The notes beneath the pieces were generated by a model that was given only the letters and a program-made list of their open reading frames with translations, was not told the DNA's origin and did not search any database. From positions 434,001 through 498,000 of the forward strand of contig NZ_QSIL01000001.1 of assembly GCF_003469185.1 (NCBI RefSeq): 64,000 nucleotides of DNA, read 5' to 3'. The translations under genes and the position numbers were made by a program. This document shows positions 54,207 through 63,033 of this stretch, in pieces. Every line of letters starts with the position of its first letter. Positions within the stretch are counted from its first letter, which is position 1. Origin of the DNA: Collinsella sp. AM34-10 (GTDB taxonomy: Bacteria > Actinomycetota > Coriobacteriia > Coriobacteriales > Coriobacteriaceae).

Positions 54207-54308
54207 CTCATCTGTGATGAGTTTGTTTATATGTTTATCTGTATCCGACCCGCATAAGCTGCGCCCATATTACTCAAATGTCGCGAGCCGTTCGTAAGGA
54301 CGGTTCGC
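54207..54308 (+). promoter_or_regulatory. Two hairpins in the rny leader
   Basis: CTCATC/GATGAG with loop TGT (54207-54221) is followed by TTTGTTT, like a weak attenuator. GCGAGCCGT/ACGGTTCGC (54283-54308) is followed by TTTGCTG. The leader may allow control of RNase Y levels; this is inference. Confidence 0.45.
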
Positions 54309-54343
54309 TTTGCTGTGTAGCTAATCCATAAAAAGGAGTGAGC

Positions 54344-55894
54344 ATGCCTATCATTGCAGCGCTCGTTGGCCTCGTTTTGGGTGCCATCGCCGCCATTGCC
54401 TACATGCGCACCGCTAAGCAGGGTAGTCTTCACGAGGCCGACGAAAAGATTCAGTCGGCACACGCGCAGGCAGAGTCCCTGATTGGTGATGCTAAGCGTC
54501 AGGCCGAGACCCTCAAAAAAGAGGCTCTGCTCGAGGCTAAGGAAGAGATCATCAAGAACAAGCAGGCCGCCGAGGCCGAGGACAAGCAGCGTAAGAGCGA
54601 GATTCGTACGCTCGAAAACCGCGTGATGCAGCGCGAGGAATCGCTCGATCGCCGCAACGATGCTCTTGATAAGCGCGAGCATCAGCTGTCCAGCCAGGCC
54701 GGCCAGGTCGAGAAGCGCTCTCGCGAGCTTGAGGAGCTCTGCGCCAAGCAGACTTCCGAGCTTGAGCGTATTGCCGACCTTACGCGCGAGGACGCTCACA
54801 AGGAGCTGCTCGACAAGGTCCGCGGCGAGGTTACCCACGAGGCGGCCACCATCATCCGCGAGTCCGAGCAGCAGGTCCGCGCCGAGTGCCACAAGACCGC
54901 TCAGGAGATTCTCTCCCTGGCGATTCAACGTTGCGCCGCCGACCATACCGCCGAGGTCACCGTTACTTCTGTGCACATTCCCTCCGATGACCTCAAGGGT
55001 CGCATCATCGGTCGCGAGGGTCGCAACATCCGCACCTTTGAGCAGGTGTCCGGCGTTAACCTCGTGATTGACGACACCCCCGAGACCGTCGTGCTTTCGA
55101 GCTTCGATCCGGTCCGTCGTGAGACCGCCCGCGTGGCGCTCGAGAACCTCATTGCCGACGGTCGTATTCACCCTGCCCGCATCGAGGAGATGTATCACAA
55201 GGCCGCCGATTTGGTTCAGCAGCGTGTGCGCGAGGCTGGCGAGCAGGCCGCCTTCGATACCGGTATCCACGACCTGCATCCCGAGATCGTCAAGACCCTG
55301 GGTGCTCTTCGCTACCGCACCTCGTTTGGTCAGAACGTTCTGCAGCACTCGCTTGAGGTTTCTGACCTGTGCGGCGTCATGGCCTCCGAGCTTGGTCTGG
55401 ACGTTGTGACCGCCAAGCGTGCCGGTCTTCTGCACGACCTGGGTAAGGCCATTGACCATGACGTTGAGGGTCCGCATGCTGTGATTGGTGCTGAGCTTGC
55501 CCGCCGTTATGGCGAGAAGCCCGTCATCGTCCACGCGATCGAGGCCCATCATGCCGACGTCGACCCCAACACGGTACTTGACGTTCTGGTCCAGGCTGCC
55601 GATGCCGTCTCCGCTTCTCGTCCCGGTGCCCGCCGCGAGTCGGCCGAGAATTACATTAAGCGCCTTGAGAAGCTCGAGGAGATCGCCAACTCTCACGACG
55701 GCGTCGAGCGTACCTATGCCATGCAGGCCGGTCGCGAGGTTCATGTCATGGTTCAGCCTGACAAGATCTCCGATGCCCAGTCCACGGTGCTTGCGCACGA
55801 TATCGCCCATCAGATCGAGGAAGAGATGGAGTATCCCGGTCAGGTTCGCGTTGTCGTGATTCGCGAGAGCCGTGCCGTCGATATCGCTAAATAA
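54344..55894 (+). CDS. rny: Ribonuclease Y
   Basis: RNase Y is the membrane-anchored endoribonuclease that starts mRNA decay in many Gram-positives. The 516-residue protein has an N-terminal membrane helix (~1-20), a long charged coiled coil (~25-200), a KH domain ([20 protein letters not shown]) and an HD domain ([15 protein letters not shown]). ATG 54344 has aaggag at proper spacing; GTG 54338 is less likely. The next gene starts one base after its stop. Confidence 0.96.
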   Translation: MPIIAALVGLVLGAIAAIAYMRTAKQGSLHEADEKIQSAHAQAESLIGDAKRQAETLKKEALLEAKEEIIKNKQAAEAEDKQRKSEIRTLENRVMQREESLDRRNDALDKREHQLSSQAGQVEKRSRELEELCAKQTSELERIADLTREDAHKELLDKVRGEVTHEAATIIRESEQQVRAECHKTAQEILSLAIQRCAADHTAEVTVTSVHIPSDDLKGRIIGREGRNIRTFEQVSGVNLVIDDTPETVVLSSFDPVRRETARVALENLIADGRIHPARIEEMYHKAADLVQQRVREAGEQAAFDTGIHDLHPEIVKTLGALRYRTSFGQNVLQHSLEVSDLCGVMASELGLDVVTAKRAGLLHDLGKAIDHDVEGPHAVIGAELARRYGEKPVIVHAIEAHHADVDPNTVLDVLVQAADAVSASRPGARRESAENYIKRLEKLEEIANSHDGVERTYAMQAGREVHVMVQPDKISDAQSTVLAHDIAHQIEEEMEYPGQVRVVVIRESRAVDIAK

Positions 55895-55895
55895 C

Positions 55896-56981
55896 ATGAA
55901 CGACGCGAACGAGCTCATCTCATTTATCGCGTCGATGTCGGGGGAGGGCAACCTTCGCGTCGAGGAAAACCTTGGCGAGGGGTATGTCCGCCTCCGCGTT
56001 TCGGAGGCCGAGCGCCGTCAAGCCAAGCATGACATTCAGCATGTAGAGGACATTGTCATCGAGATGCTGCGCAATGCTCGCGATGCCGGAGCCGATAAGG
56101 TCTATCTTGCCACGACCAAGGAGGAGGGTGTTCGCACCCTCCTCTTCCTGGATAACGGTTCGGGTGTGCCGCAGGATATGCAGGAGCGTATCTTCGATGC
56201 CCGTGTCACTTCCAAGCTCGAGAGCATGAAAATGGACCGTTGGGGTGTTCACGGTCGTGGTATGGCGCTGTTCTCTATCAAGCAGAACACGGATGAGGCA
56301 CGCGTTGTTACATCGGGCGTCGATTTGGGCTCCGCGTTTAAGGTGTGCGTTGCCACCGATCGCTTGGGTGAGCGCGCCGACCAGTCGAGCTGGCCTCAGG
56401 CGGTTAAAGACGAAGACGGCCGCTATGTATGTGCTCGCGGCCCCCACAACATCATTCGTGCGGCCTGTGAGTTTGCCCTTGAGGAGCTGCGTTGCTGCGA
56501 TGTGTATCTGGGCTCTCCGTCCGAGATCGCTGCGACCCTGTACGCTCAGGCTTCGAGCCGTCTCGATACGTCGCGCCTGCTCTTTATCGACGACGAGTGC
56601 GAGCTTCCGGTTATCGATCGTTTGGGCCTTGCCTCGGATGCCGAGGACTTTATCCGGATCTGCTCCGGGTTGGGTCTCGAGATGTCCGAGCGCACTGCCC
56701 ACCGTATTCTGTCGGGACAGATTAAGCCCGTTCGCGGCGTGACCGCGCGCCTGCTGCGCGAGCGCGATTCCACCTCGCATGCGCCGGCTCCCGTCGATCT
56801 TGCCAAGGACCGTCGAGGCCTTCGCATCGCCAAGGATGATATGGCGCAGTTTTCGCGTGCGGTTGAGCGTGACTTTAACGACCTCGCTGCCCGGTATTAC
56901 CTCAATCTGTGCGGCGACCCTAAGATTCGCGTTTCGCGTGATCGCATCACGGTGACGTTCGATCTTGCCAAAGAGGAATAA
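55896..56981 (+). CDS. Uncharacterised GHKL-type ATPase
   Basis: The 361-residue protein has a GHKL (HSP90/MutL/histidine-kinase) ATP-binding domain. The N-box is VEDIVIEMLRNARDAGAD (E55, N60), then LFLDNGSGVPQD (D86, G88) and a lid/G2 region GVHGRGMALFSIKQ. There is no dimerisation/phosphoacceptor helix, no Hsp90 middle domain and no membrane segment. The C-terminal ~200 residues match no family I recognise, and include a cysteine pair in LEELRCCDVYLG. It has no ribosome site and lies directly after rny, so it is probably translated by coupling. spoVS follows. The function is unknown; a link to RNA decay or to SpoVS is suggested only by position. Confidence 0.75.
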   Translation: MNDANELISFIASMSGEGNLRVEENLGEGYVRLRVSEAERRQAKHDIQHVEDIVIEMLRNARDAGADKVYLATTKEEGVRTLLFLDNGSGVPQDMQERIFDARVTSKLESMKMDRWGVHGRGMALFSIKQNTDEARVVTSGVDLGSAFKVCVATDRLGERADQSSWPQAVKDEDGRYVCARGPHNIIRAACEFALEELRCCDVYLGSPSEIAATLYAQASSRLDTSRLLFIDDECELPVIDRLGLASDAEDFIRICSGLGLEMSERTAHRILSGQIKPVRGVTARLLRERDSTSHAPAPVDLAKDRRGLRIAKDDMAQFSRAVERDFNDLAARYYLNLCGDPKIRVSRDRITVTFDLAKEE

Positions 56982-57055
56982 AATCTTTACCGAGTCCGCT
57001 CGGTACGATACAGTTATTGCAGTTAAAACGTACTTTTAAACGCAGGAGTTTCTTC

Positions 57056-57373
57056 ATGGATTGCCTGAAGGTATCAAGCAAATCATCGCCCGCGTCCGTT
57101 GCCGGCGCTATTGCCGGCATGGTCAAAGATGGCGTCCCCGTCAACATCCAATGCGTCGGTGCCGGTGCCGTCAACCAGGCCATTAAGGCCGTTGCCATTG
57201 CGCGCGGCTTTCTGATTCCGACCGGCTTTGATGTCTCCTGCGCGCCGGTGTTCTCCGACATCCTCATTAACGGGGAGTCGCGCACGGCAATTCGTCTCTC
57301 TATCTACGTTCACCAGATTAATCGGGCTGCTATGGATAACGTCGTCATGGACGACGTTAAGCCTGTTGCGTAA
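57056..57373 (+). CDS. spoVS: Stage V sporulation protein S (SpoVS) family
   Basis: SpoVS is a small Alba-like protein, probably nucleic-acid binding, first known from Bacillus sporulation but widespread in non-sporulating bacteria. The 105-residue protein has LKVSSKSSPASVAGAIAGM, QCVGAGAVNQAIKAVAIARG and SDILINGESRTAIRLSIY. The C-terminus is about 20 residues longer than the Bacillus protein. ATG 57056 has caggag upstream. This organism type is not known to sporulate, so a general role is likely. Confidence 0.9.
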   Translation: MDCLKVSSKSSPASVAGAIAGMVKDGVPVNIQCVGAGAVNQAIKAVAIARGFLIPTGFDVSCAPVFSDILINGESRTAIRLSIYVHQINRAAMDNVVMDDVKPVA

Positions 57374-57438
57374 ACGAGCCATCTGCACGCTTGTAGCACC
57401 TATGCGCCCCGTCGACACCATCGTTAGGATGTAAGCTC

Positions 57439-58809
57439 ATGGACCAGCGTTCCGTACGCGATATTCTTGCCGGTAAAACCTACTTTATCCGCACATTCGG
57501 CTGCCAGATGAATCAGCACGACTCCGAGCGCGTGAGTGGCTTGCTCGATTCGTATGGCTGTCTTATGGCGCTCGATCCGGAGCATGCCGATATTGTCGTG
57601 TTCATGACGTGCTGTGTGCGCGAGGCTGCCGATACTCGCCTCTATGGTCAGTGCAATTCCTGCAAGAGCCTGCCTCCTTCGCCTTCGGGTAAGCGTGTGG
57701 TCGCCGTGGGCGGCTGCATCGCCCAGCGCGATGGCGAGGGCTTGCTCACCAACGTCGATAACGTCAATGTCATTTTTGGCACCCATTCTATTGCGCACGT
57801 GGCCGAGCTCATCGCTGAGGCGTTTTTGGATGGCAAGCGCCACATCCGCACGAATGAGCATGAGGATACCGACGCCATGAGTATGCCGTGGCATCGCGAG
57901 ACGCAATATCACGCTTGGGTGCCCATCATGACGGGCTGCAACAACTTCTGTACGTACTGCATCGTGCCGTACGTCCGTGGTCGTGAGAAGAGTCGTCCCT
58001 TCGAGGAGATTGTCGACGAGGTTACCGGGCTTGTGCGTCAGGGCGTGCGCGAGATTACGCTGCTGGGCCAAAACGTTAACTCCTACGGTCGCGATCTCTT
58101 TGGCAAGCCGCGTTTTGCCGATCTGCTGCGCGCTGTGGGCGATACGGGTGTCGAGCGTATCTTCTTTACCTCTTCGCATCCCAAAGATCTGCTGCCCGAG
58201 ACCATCGATGCTATGGCCGAGACGCCTGCCGTCATGCCGCAGCTTCACTTGGCCGTTCAGTCGGGTTCCACGCGCATCCTTAAAGAGATGAATCGTCGGT
58301 ACACGCGCGAGGATTATCTGGGCCTGGTCGATCGTATTCGTAACCGTATGCCCGATATTGCGCTTTCAACCGACATCATCGTGGGCTTCCCTGGTGAGAC
58401 CGAGGAAGACTTTGAGCAGACGCTCTCGCTTGCCGAGACGGTGCGCTATGCCCAAGCCTACACGTTTATTTACTCCAAGCGCGCCGGTACCCCGGCCGCC
58501 GAGATTTATGATCCCACCCCGCATGAGGTTATCCTTGAGCGCTTTAACCGTCTGGTCAAGGTTATCGAGACGACGGCACACGAGTTTAACCAGGGCGAGC
58601 TTCACACTGTGGTGCCTGCGCTCATTGAGGGCACGAGCAAGAAGAACGACGCTGTCCTTCTGGGCAAGAGCCCTAAGAACCAGACGGTGCATGCGCCGAT
58701 TCCTGCTGGCTATAGCATCGATCAGCTTATCGGCAAGATCGTCGATGTTGATATTGATGTCGCCAAGACGTGGTATCTGTCTGGCTCCGTCGTGGGCGAG
58801 CCTCGCTAA
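57439..58809 (+). CDS. miaB: tRNA-2-methylthio-N6-dimethylallyladenosine synthase MiaB
   Basis: MiaB methylthiolates i6A37, made by MiaA. The 456-residue radical SAM enzyme has YFIRTFGCQMNQHDSER, MTCCVREAADTRLYG and VGGCIAQRDGE (first cluster). The radical SAM motif is CNNFCTYCIVPYVRGRE, and a C-terminal TRAM domain follows. miaA begins on its last base (TAATG), so the two tRNA-37 enzymes are made together. Confidence 0.95.
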   Translation: MDQRSVRDILAGKTYFIRTFGCQMNQHDSERVSGLLDSYGCLMALDPEHADIVVFMTCCVREAADTRLYGQCNSCKSLPPSPSGKRVVAVGGCIAQRDGEGLLTNVDNVNVIFGTHSIAHVAELIAEAFLDGKRHIRTNEHEDTDAMSMPWHRETQYHAWVPIMTGCNNFCTYCIVPYVRGREKSRPFEEIVDEVTGLVRQGVREITLLGQNVNSYGRDLFGKPRFADLLRAVGDTGVERIFFTSSHPKDLLPETIDAMAETPAVMPQLHLAVQSGSTRILKEMNRRYTREDYLGLVDRIRNRMPDIALSTDIIVGFPGETEEDFEQTLSLAETVRYAQAYTFIYSKRAGTPAAEIYDPTPHEVILERFNRLVKVIETTAHEFNQGELHTVVPALIEGTSKKNDAVLLGKSPKNQTVHAPIPAGYSIDQLIGKIVDVDIDVAKTWYLSGSVVGEPR

Positions 58810-59747
58810 TGATTTCTCCTGGTGCAAGCCTTTCTGCTGTAGCGATTGTCGGTCCGACAGCGGTCGGAAAAAGCGATGTTGCCGACCGCCTGGCCGCTCG
58901 TCTATCGTCCGAAGTGTTGTCGTGCGACGCGATGCAAATCTATCGCGGCATGGACATCGGTACGGCCAAAATGATGCCCGAGGAGTGCTCGGCACCTCTG
59001 CGCCTTATCGATATCGTGGATCCCGGCGTCGCGTATTCTGCTGCGCTCTACCAGTCGGACGCCCGAGCACATGTCGAGCGTTTGCTTGGCGAGCAGCGTC
59101 TTCCGGTCTTTTGCGGCGGTACGGGCTTGTATCTCAAGGCCGCTCTCGATGAAATGGATTTTCCTTCGGGAGAACTTGAGGACGAACGACGCGTGGGCTA
59201 TCAGGAGCTTGCCGAGCGCATTGGCGAGGAAGCATTGCATGCCCTGCTTGCCGAGCGCGACCCTGAATCAGCTGCCGTGATTCATCCCCATAACGTGCGT
59301 CGTGTGATTCGTGCGCTCGAGATGCACGATGACGGCGTGTCATATGCCCAGCAGAAGTCGAAATTCAGTGTTCCGCGCGAGCGCTATCATGCCTTGTGGT
59401 TTGGTCTGACGCGTAGCCGTGAAGTGCTGTATGAGCGCATTAACCTACGTGTCGACCTTATGTTTGAGCAGGGACTGGTTGATGAGGTCCGTGGCCTTAT
59501 GGACCAGGGCCTGGGCGATGCGCTCACGTCGATGCAGGCAATTGGTTACAAAGAGATTATTGATGCCTTGCGTGGCGCTATTACCATGGATGAGGCCCGT
59601 GAGCTTATCAAGATGCGCTCACGTCGCTATGCCAAGCGCCAGCTATCCTGGTTTAAGCGTGACGATCGCATCGTGTGGTTCGATATGGATGAGTTTACGA
59701 TCGATGAGGTCGTTGATGATATTTACCATCGCATCGAGGCTGCCTAA
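58809..59747 (+). CDS. miaA: tRNA dimethylallyltransferase MiaA
   Basis: MiaA adds the dimethylallyl group from DMAPP (made by the MEP pathway) to A37. The 312-residue protein has the P-loop VGPTAVGKSDVADRL, CDAMQIYRGMDIGTAK, the GGTGLYLKAAL region and KMRSRRYAKRQLSWF. ATG 58809 overlaps miaB; a longer frame would run into miaB. It overlaps hflX by one base. Confidence 0.95.
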   Translation: MISPGASLSAVAIVGPTAVGKSDVADRLAARLSSEVLSCDAMQIYRGMDIGTAKMMPEECSAPLRLIDIVDPGVAYSAALYQSDARAHVERLLGEQRLPVFCGGTGLYLKAALDEMDFPSGELEDERRVGYQELAERIGEEALHALLAERDPESAAVIHPHNVRRVIRALEMHDDGVSYAQQKSKFSVPRERYHALWFGLTRSREVLYERINLRVDLMFEQGLVDEVRGLMDQGLGDALTSMQAIGYKEIIDALRGAITMDEARELIKMRSRRYAKRQLSWFKRDDRIVWFDMDEFTIDEVVDDIYHRIEAA

Positions 59748-61036
59748 TGGCTCGTTTCCCTTTGGTCCCCACGGCGCCTGAACCCGAGCGCGCCATCTTG
59801 GTTGGTGTTGAGTGGCGCGATAACGCCTGGCCGCTCGACCGTTCGCTCGACGAGCTCGAGCGTCTAGCCCACACTGCTGGGGCCCAATGCGTTGCACGCT
59901 TGTCTCAGCGCCTGGTCAAGCCCTATCCCAAATCGTTTATCGGCTCCGGAAAGGTCGAGGAGCTGTGCGGTTTGGTGCATCGCATGGATGCGGATGTTGT
60001 TATCTTCGACGACGACCTGACTCCTTCACAGCAGTCCTATCTTGAGAAAGCCGTGGGCGAACCGGTCAAGATTATTGACCGTACGGCGTTGATTTTGGAT
60101 ATCTTTGGTCTGCATGCCCAGACGCGTGAGGGCCGCTTGCAGGTGCAGCTGGCACAGTTGCAGTACCTGTTGCCTCGTTTGCGAGGTATGTGGAGCCACC
60201 TTGCCAAGGAACAGACGCGTGGCGGTATTGGCTCGCGCTTTGGCCAGGGCGAAAGCCAGCTCGAGGTTGACCGACGTTTGATTCGCAACAAGATTGCCGC
60301 GCTTCGTCGCGAGCTTAAGCAGGTTGAACAGCGTCGCGATGTCCAGTCAAAGAGCCGTATCGAGTCGCCGGCGTTTCGCGTTGCCTTAGCCGGTTATACC
60401 AATGCCGGTAAGTCGACGTTGCTCAATCGTCTGACCGGGTCTACGGTGCTTTCACAGGATAAATTGTTTGCCACGCTCGATCCGACGACGCGCTCGTATC
60501 GCTTGCCCGGTGGTCGTGGCATGACCATTACCGATACCGTTGGCTTTATTCAAAAGCTACCGCATGGTCTCGTTGATGCCTTTAAGTCCACGCTGTCTGA
60601 GGTCCTTGGTGCCGACCTGATCCTTAAAGTTGTGGATGCCTCTGACGAGGATTACGAGCGCCAGCTCGAGGCAGTCGATCGTGTCCTTGATGAGATTGGT
60701 GCCGGTGAGCGCCTGACACTTACCGTGTTCAATAAAATTGATCTGCTCGATAGCGTCGATCGCTTGAGCTTTCGCCGTCGCTATCCCGAGGCGGTGCTGT
60801 TCTCGGCTCAGACGGGTGAGGGTCTTGATGACTTAGTCGACCGCATCGCTCGTGAAGCGGCCGCCACGGACGTGTTGCTCTCGGCCGATATCCCGTATCG
60901 AGAGGGCGCGTTAATCACGCTCGTGCACGAACAGGGAACCCTTCTGCACGAGGAATACCTCGAGGACGGCGTTCGTATTGTGGCAAAGCTTCCGGACCGT
61001 ATCGCACCACGTCTTGAGCGTTACCGAACGGAATAA
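59747..61036 (+). CDS. hflX: GTPase HflX
   Basis: HflX splits stalled or heat-damaged ribosomes. The 429-residue protein has the N-terminal HflX domain (IGSGKVEELCGLV, DDDLTPSQQSYLEKA). A linker helix follows, then a G domain with G1 GYTNAGKSTLLNRL, G3 DTVGFIQKLPHGLV and G4 NKIDLL. The gene is the last of the rny block. Its final 16 bases overlap the end of the minus-strand acetyltransferase-like gene. Confidence 0.95.
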   Translation: MARFPLVPTAPEPERAILVGVEWRDNAWPLDRSLDELERLAHTAGAQCVARLSQRLVKPYPKSFIGSGKVEELCGLVHRMDADVVIFDDDLTPSQQSYLEKAVGEPVKIIDRTALILDIFGLHAQTREGRLQVQLAQLQYLLPRLRGMWSHLAKEQTRGGIGSRFGQGESQLEVDRRLIRNKIAALRRELKQVEQRRDVQSKSRIESPAFRVALAGYTNAGKSTLLNRLTGSTVLSQDKLFATLDPTTRSYRLPGGRGMTITDTVGFIQKLPHGLVDAFKSTLSEVLGADLILKVVDASDEDYERQLEAVDRVLDEIGAGERLTLTVFNKIDLLDSVDRLSFRRRYPEAVLFSAQTGEGLDDLVDRIAREAAATDVLLSADIPYREGALITLVHEQGTLLHEEYLEDGVRIVAKLPDRIAPRLERYRTE

Positions 61037-61725
61037 ATCAGCTCCAGTACACCCAAGATAACCGGTTGATGAAGCAGGTAGAACGGCAGTGCATGGCGTC
61101 CGAGGCTTGCGAGCGCCGGGATGGGATTTTCATAGGCCCATGCTGGTGCCTCGCAGTTTGCTTTCTGAGCCGTGCGCGCGGCAAAGAAGCCTGTGAGGTA
61201 CATAAATAAGAAGGGTATGAGCGGATAGTAATCACCGGAGACAAAGTCTGGACTTGGGAACCCCAGCCAAGCTAGATGGGGGATAGGGTAGACCGCTTTA
61301 GGAATGCTCCAGGTACAGGCAAAGAGTATGAGGCAAATCGTTATACCCCAAACTGCCGGTATTCTATCGAGAACCGGGCGCGCGAGTGCAACAATGGCGG
61401 TGCACGCCGCCATGCAGAAAATGATGCCGAAGTTCACCGAGTCATCGACTGAGACGAGCGTCGTTGCGACCCATACGACCAAAGCGGCTACGGCATATTT
61501 GGCGGCACGCTTGATGTTGTTGCGCGAGAGGGTGCACATCCAGCCGGCAATAAACAAAAATACCCAACTGATGCTGGCTCGCCAGATGTCTTGGAAGATG
61601 GTCTGGGTAAACCAGGGCATCTCCCAACCATATAGGTAGGCAAGGTCGTAGCAGGCATGAAATCCCGCCATCGACAGCATGGTAAACCCGCGAATGGTAT
61701 CAAAGACCGTGATGCGTTTTTGCAT
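61021..61725 (-). CDS. Membrane protein of the HGSNAT/DUF1624 acetyltransferase family
   Basis: The 234-residue protein has about six to seven membrane helices and begins RITVFDTIRGFTMLSMAGFHACYD. That resembles the catalytic domain of heparan-alpha-glucosaminide N-acetyltransferase-like proteins (conserved Arg-Gly and His on the first helix). It ends LGRHALPFYLLHQPVILGVL, the typical last helix of acyltransferases of this kind. Its ATG shares one base with the lexA stop, so translation is probably coupled and the gene SOS-controlled. The acceptor is unknown; a cell-wall or polysaccharide sugar is possible. Confidence 0.75.
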   Translation of the reverse strand: MQKRITVFDTIRGFTMLSMAGFHACYDLAYLYGWEMPWFTQTIFQDIWRASISWVFLFIAGWMCTLSRNNIKRAAKYAVAALVVWVATTLVSVDDSVNFGIIFCMAACTAIVALARPVLDRIPAVWGITICLILFACTWSIPKAVYPIPHLAWLGFPSPDFVSGDYYPLIPFLFMYLTGFFAARTAQKANCEAPAWAYENPIPALASLGRHALPFYLLHQPVILGVLELIYSVR

Positions 61726-62369
61726 TACGAAAACCGGCGCATCAAACCGACGACCTTGCCTAGAATCGTGGGATTTGTCGCGTAGATAGGCTCCATAGTG
61801 TCGTTTTCGGGCTGCAGGCGAACGCGTCCCTGCTCCTTATAGAATGTTTTGACTGTTGCGGAGCCATCGATCATGGCCACGACAATCTCGCCATTCATGG
61901 CGCTCTTCTGCTCGCGAACGATGATGTAGTCGCCGTTATAGATGCCGACGTTAATCATCGAATTGCCGTGGACCTCGAGGATAAAGGACCCCTGTTCTGT
62001 TGCGATCTCGGTTGGGATGGTAAAGGTGTCCTCGATATTCTGCTCGGCAAGGATGGGAATCCCTGCAGCGACACGGCCTACGAGAGGCAGCGATACAGTG
62101 CCGCGGGGCACCGTGGGCTCATCGGACTTCGAGATGGAGACGGAAGATCCGTCCTCGTCAAAGAGCTCGAGAGCGCGAGGTTTGGTGGCGTCACGCTTGA
62201 GCAGGCCGCGTGCTTCCAGCGCGGAGAGGTGCGCATGTACGGTGCTAGGGGAGGAAAGGCCCACAGCCGAAGCCATCTCGCGCACACTGGGCGGATAGCC
62301 CTTCTCCTGCTGATATTCCTTGATGAAGTCGTAAATTTGCTGCTGACGCTTGGTAATTTTGCGAGCCAT
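61725..62369 (-). CDS. lexA: SOS repressor LexA
   Basis: LexA represses SOS genes and self-cleaves on RecA filaments. The 214-residue protein has the N-terminal winged helix (KRQQQIYDFIKEYQQEKGYP, SSPSTVHAHLSALEARG), the cleavage site Ala102-Gly103 in VGRVAAGIPIL, and the catalytic Ser137 (HGNSMI) and Lys174 (ATVKTF). ATG 62369 gives the normal start; a longer frame would run into the operator region. Three SOS-like boxes upstream imply autoregulation. Confidence 0.96.
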   Translation of the reverse strand: MARKITKRQQQIYDFIKEYQQEKGYPPSVREMASAVGLSSPSTVHAHLSALEARGLLKRDATKPRALELFDEDGSSVSISKSDEPTVPRGTVSLPLVGRVAAGIPILAEQNIEDTFTIPTEIATEQGSFILEVHGNSMINVGIYNGDYIIVREQKSAMNGEIVVAMIDGSATVKTFYKEQGRVRLQPENDTMEPIYATNPTILGKVVGLMRRFS

Positions 62370-62392
62370 CAGGGGTTCCTCTCTACCCATAC

Positions 62393-62462
62393 CAAACAAA
62401 TGTTCTATTTTTGCTTGACAGGAACAACTGTTCGAAGATAATAATAACCGAACACTCGTTCC
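62393..62462. promoter_or_regulatory. Three evenly spaced LexA-box-like sites
   Basis: CAAACAAATGTTCT (62393-62406), GGAACAACTGTTCG (62421-62434) and CGAACACTCGTTCC (62449-62462) each resemble CGAACRNRYGTTYG. They start exactly 28 bases apart. They lie between divergent lexA and the LysM gene and probably control both. Confidence 0.75.
62415..62444 (+). promoter_or_regulatory. SOS promoter of the LysM gene
   Basis: TTGACA (62415-62420) is followed by TAATAA (62439-62444; 18-base spacer) or ATAATA (17). The middle LexA box fills the start of the spacer and the third box covers the likely start site near 62450. Confidence 0.7.
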
Positions 62463-62532
62463 CGCGCTAGACTTTTTTGTCCCCGCGGCTTGATAAAACA
62501 GTTCTCGTCAAAACAAACGAGAGGAGAACAGA

Positions 62533-62982
62533 ATGAACGCAGCGGATATGGTCCAGGGAAACCTCGCTCTTAAGCTCGAGGCGCCCGCCACGCCTGCCTT
62601 TACGGTCGTGAAGGGCGGACGCTCTCATTTTCAGGCCGTGGCCACTAAGCCCGTTCGCACCCAGCGTGCGTCCGTTGCTTCGGCTCCTGTTGCCCTGAAG
62701 GCCTCGACGATCGTTGCTGTAGCCGTAGCGTTTACCCTGTTCTTCGTGCTCGCCACGTCAGTTTTTTCTGCTCGTCACGCAGCATATGCCGATTCCGTAG
62801 CCAACGTCACCTACGAAACGGTTCGTGTGCAGTCCGGCGATTCCCTGTGGTCGCTTGCCCAGGAGCATCCCATCGATGGCCTTTCCACGCAGGAGACTTC
62901 CGACATGATTCGTAGCGTAAATCACCTCGATCGCAGCTCTCTTGATGCTGGTGCAGTTCTGAAAGTTCCGGCTCGTTCGTAA
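62533..62982 (+). CDS. SOS-linked membrane LysM protein, YneA/DivS-like
   Basis: The 149-residue protein has a cytoplasmic N-terminus, one membrane helix (about 58-79) and an extracytoplasmic LysM domain (about 95-147: VRVQSGDSLWSLAQEHP, VLKVPA). This is the architecture of YneA of Bacillus and of the SOS division inhibitors next to lexA in Actinomycetota. They delay septation while DNA is damaged. The position divergent from lexA, the SOS boxes and the downstream nrdR all agree. The ribosome site gaggag can be partly paired with GTTCTC at 62501, hinting at extra control. Division inhibition here is inferred. Confidence 0.82.
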   Translation: MNAADMVQGNLALKLEAPATPAFTVVKGGRSHFQAVATKPVRTQRASVASAPVALKASTIVAVAVAFTLFFVLATSVFSARHAAYADSVANVTYETVRVQSGDSLWSLAQEHPIDGLSTQETSDMIRSVNHLDRSSLDAGAVLKVPARS

Positions 62983-63033
62983 GATTTCCGCTCGGTTGCA
63001 TGGTACCCTTGTTATCGTTTAAGAGGAGGTACC

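Noticed and set aside
57056..57373. spoVS as evidence of sporulation
   Set aside because: SpoVS occurs in many non-sporulating bacteria, and no other sporulation gene is in the window.
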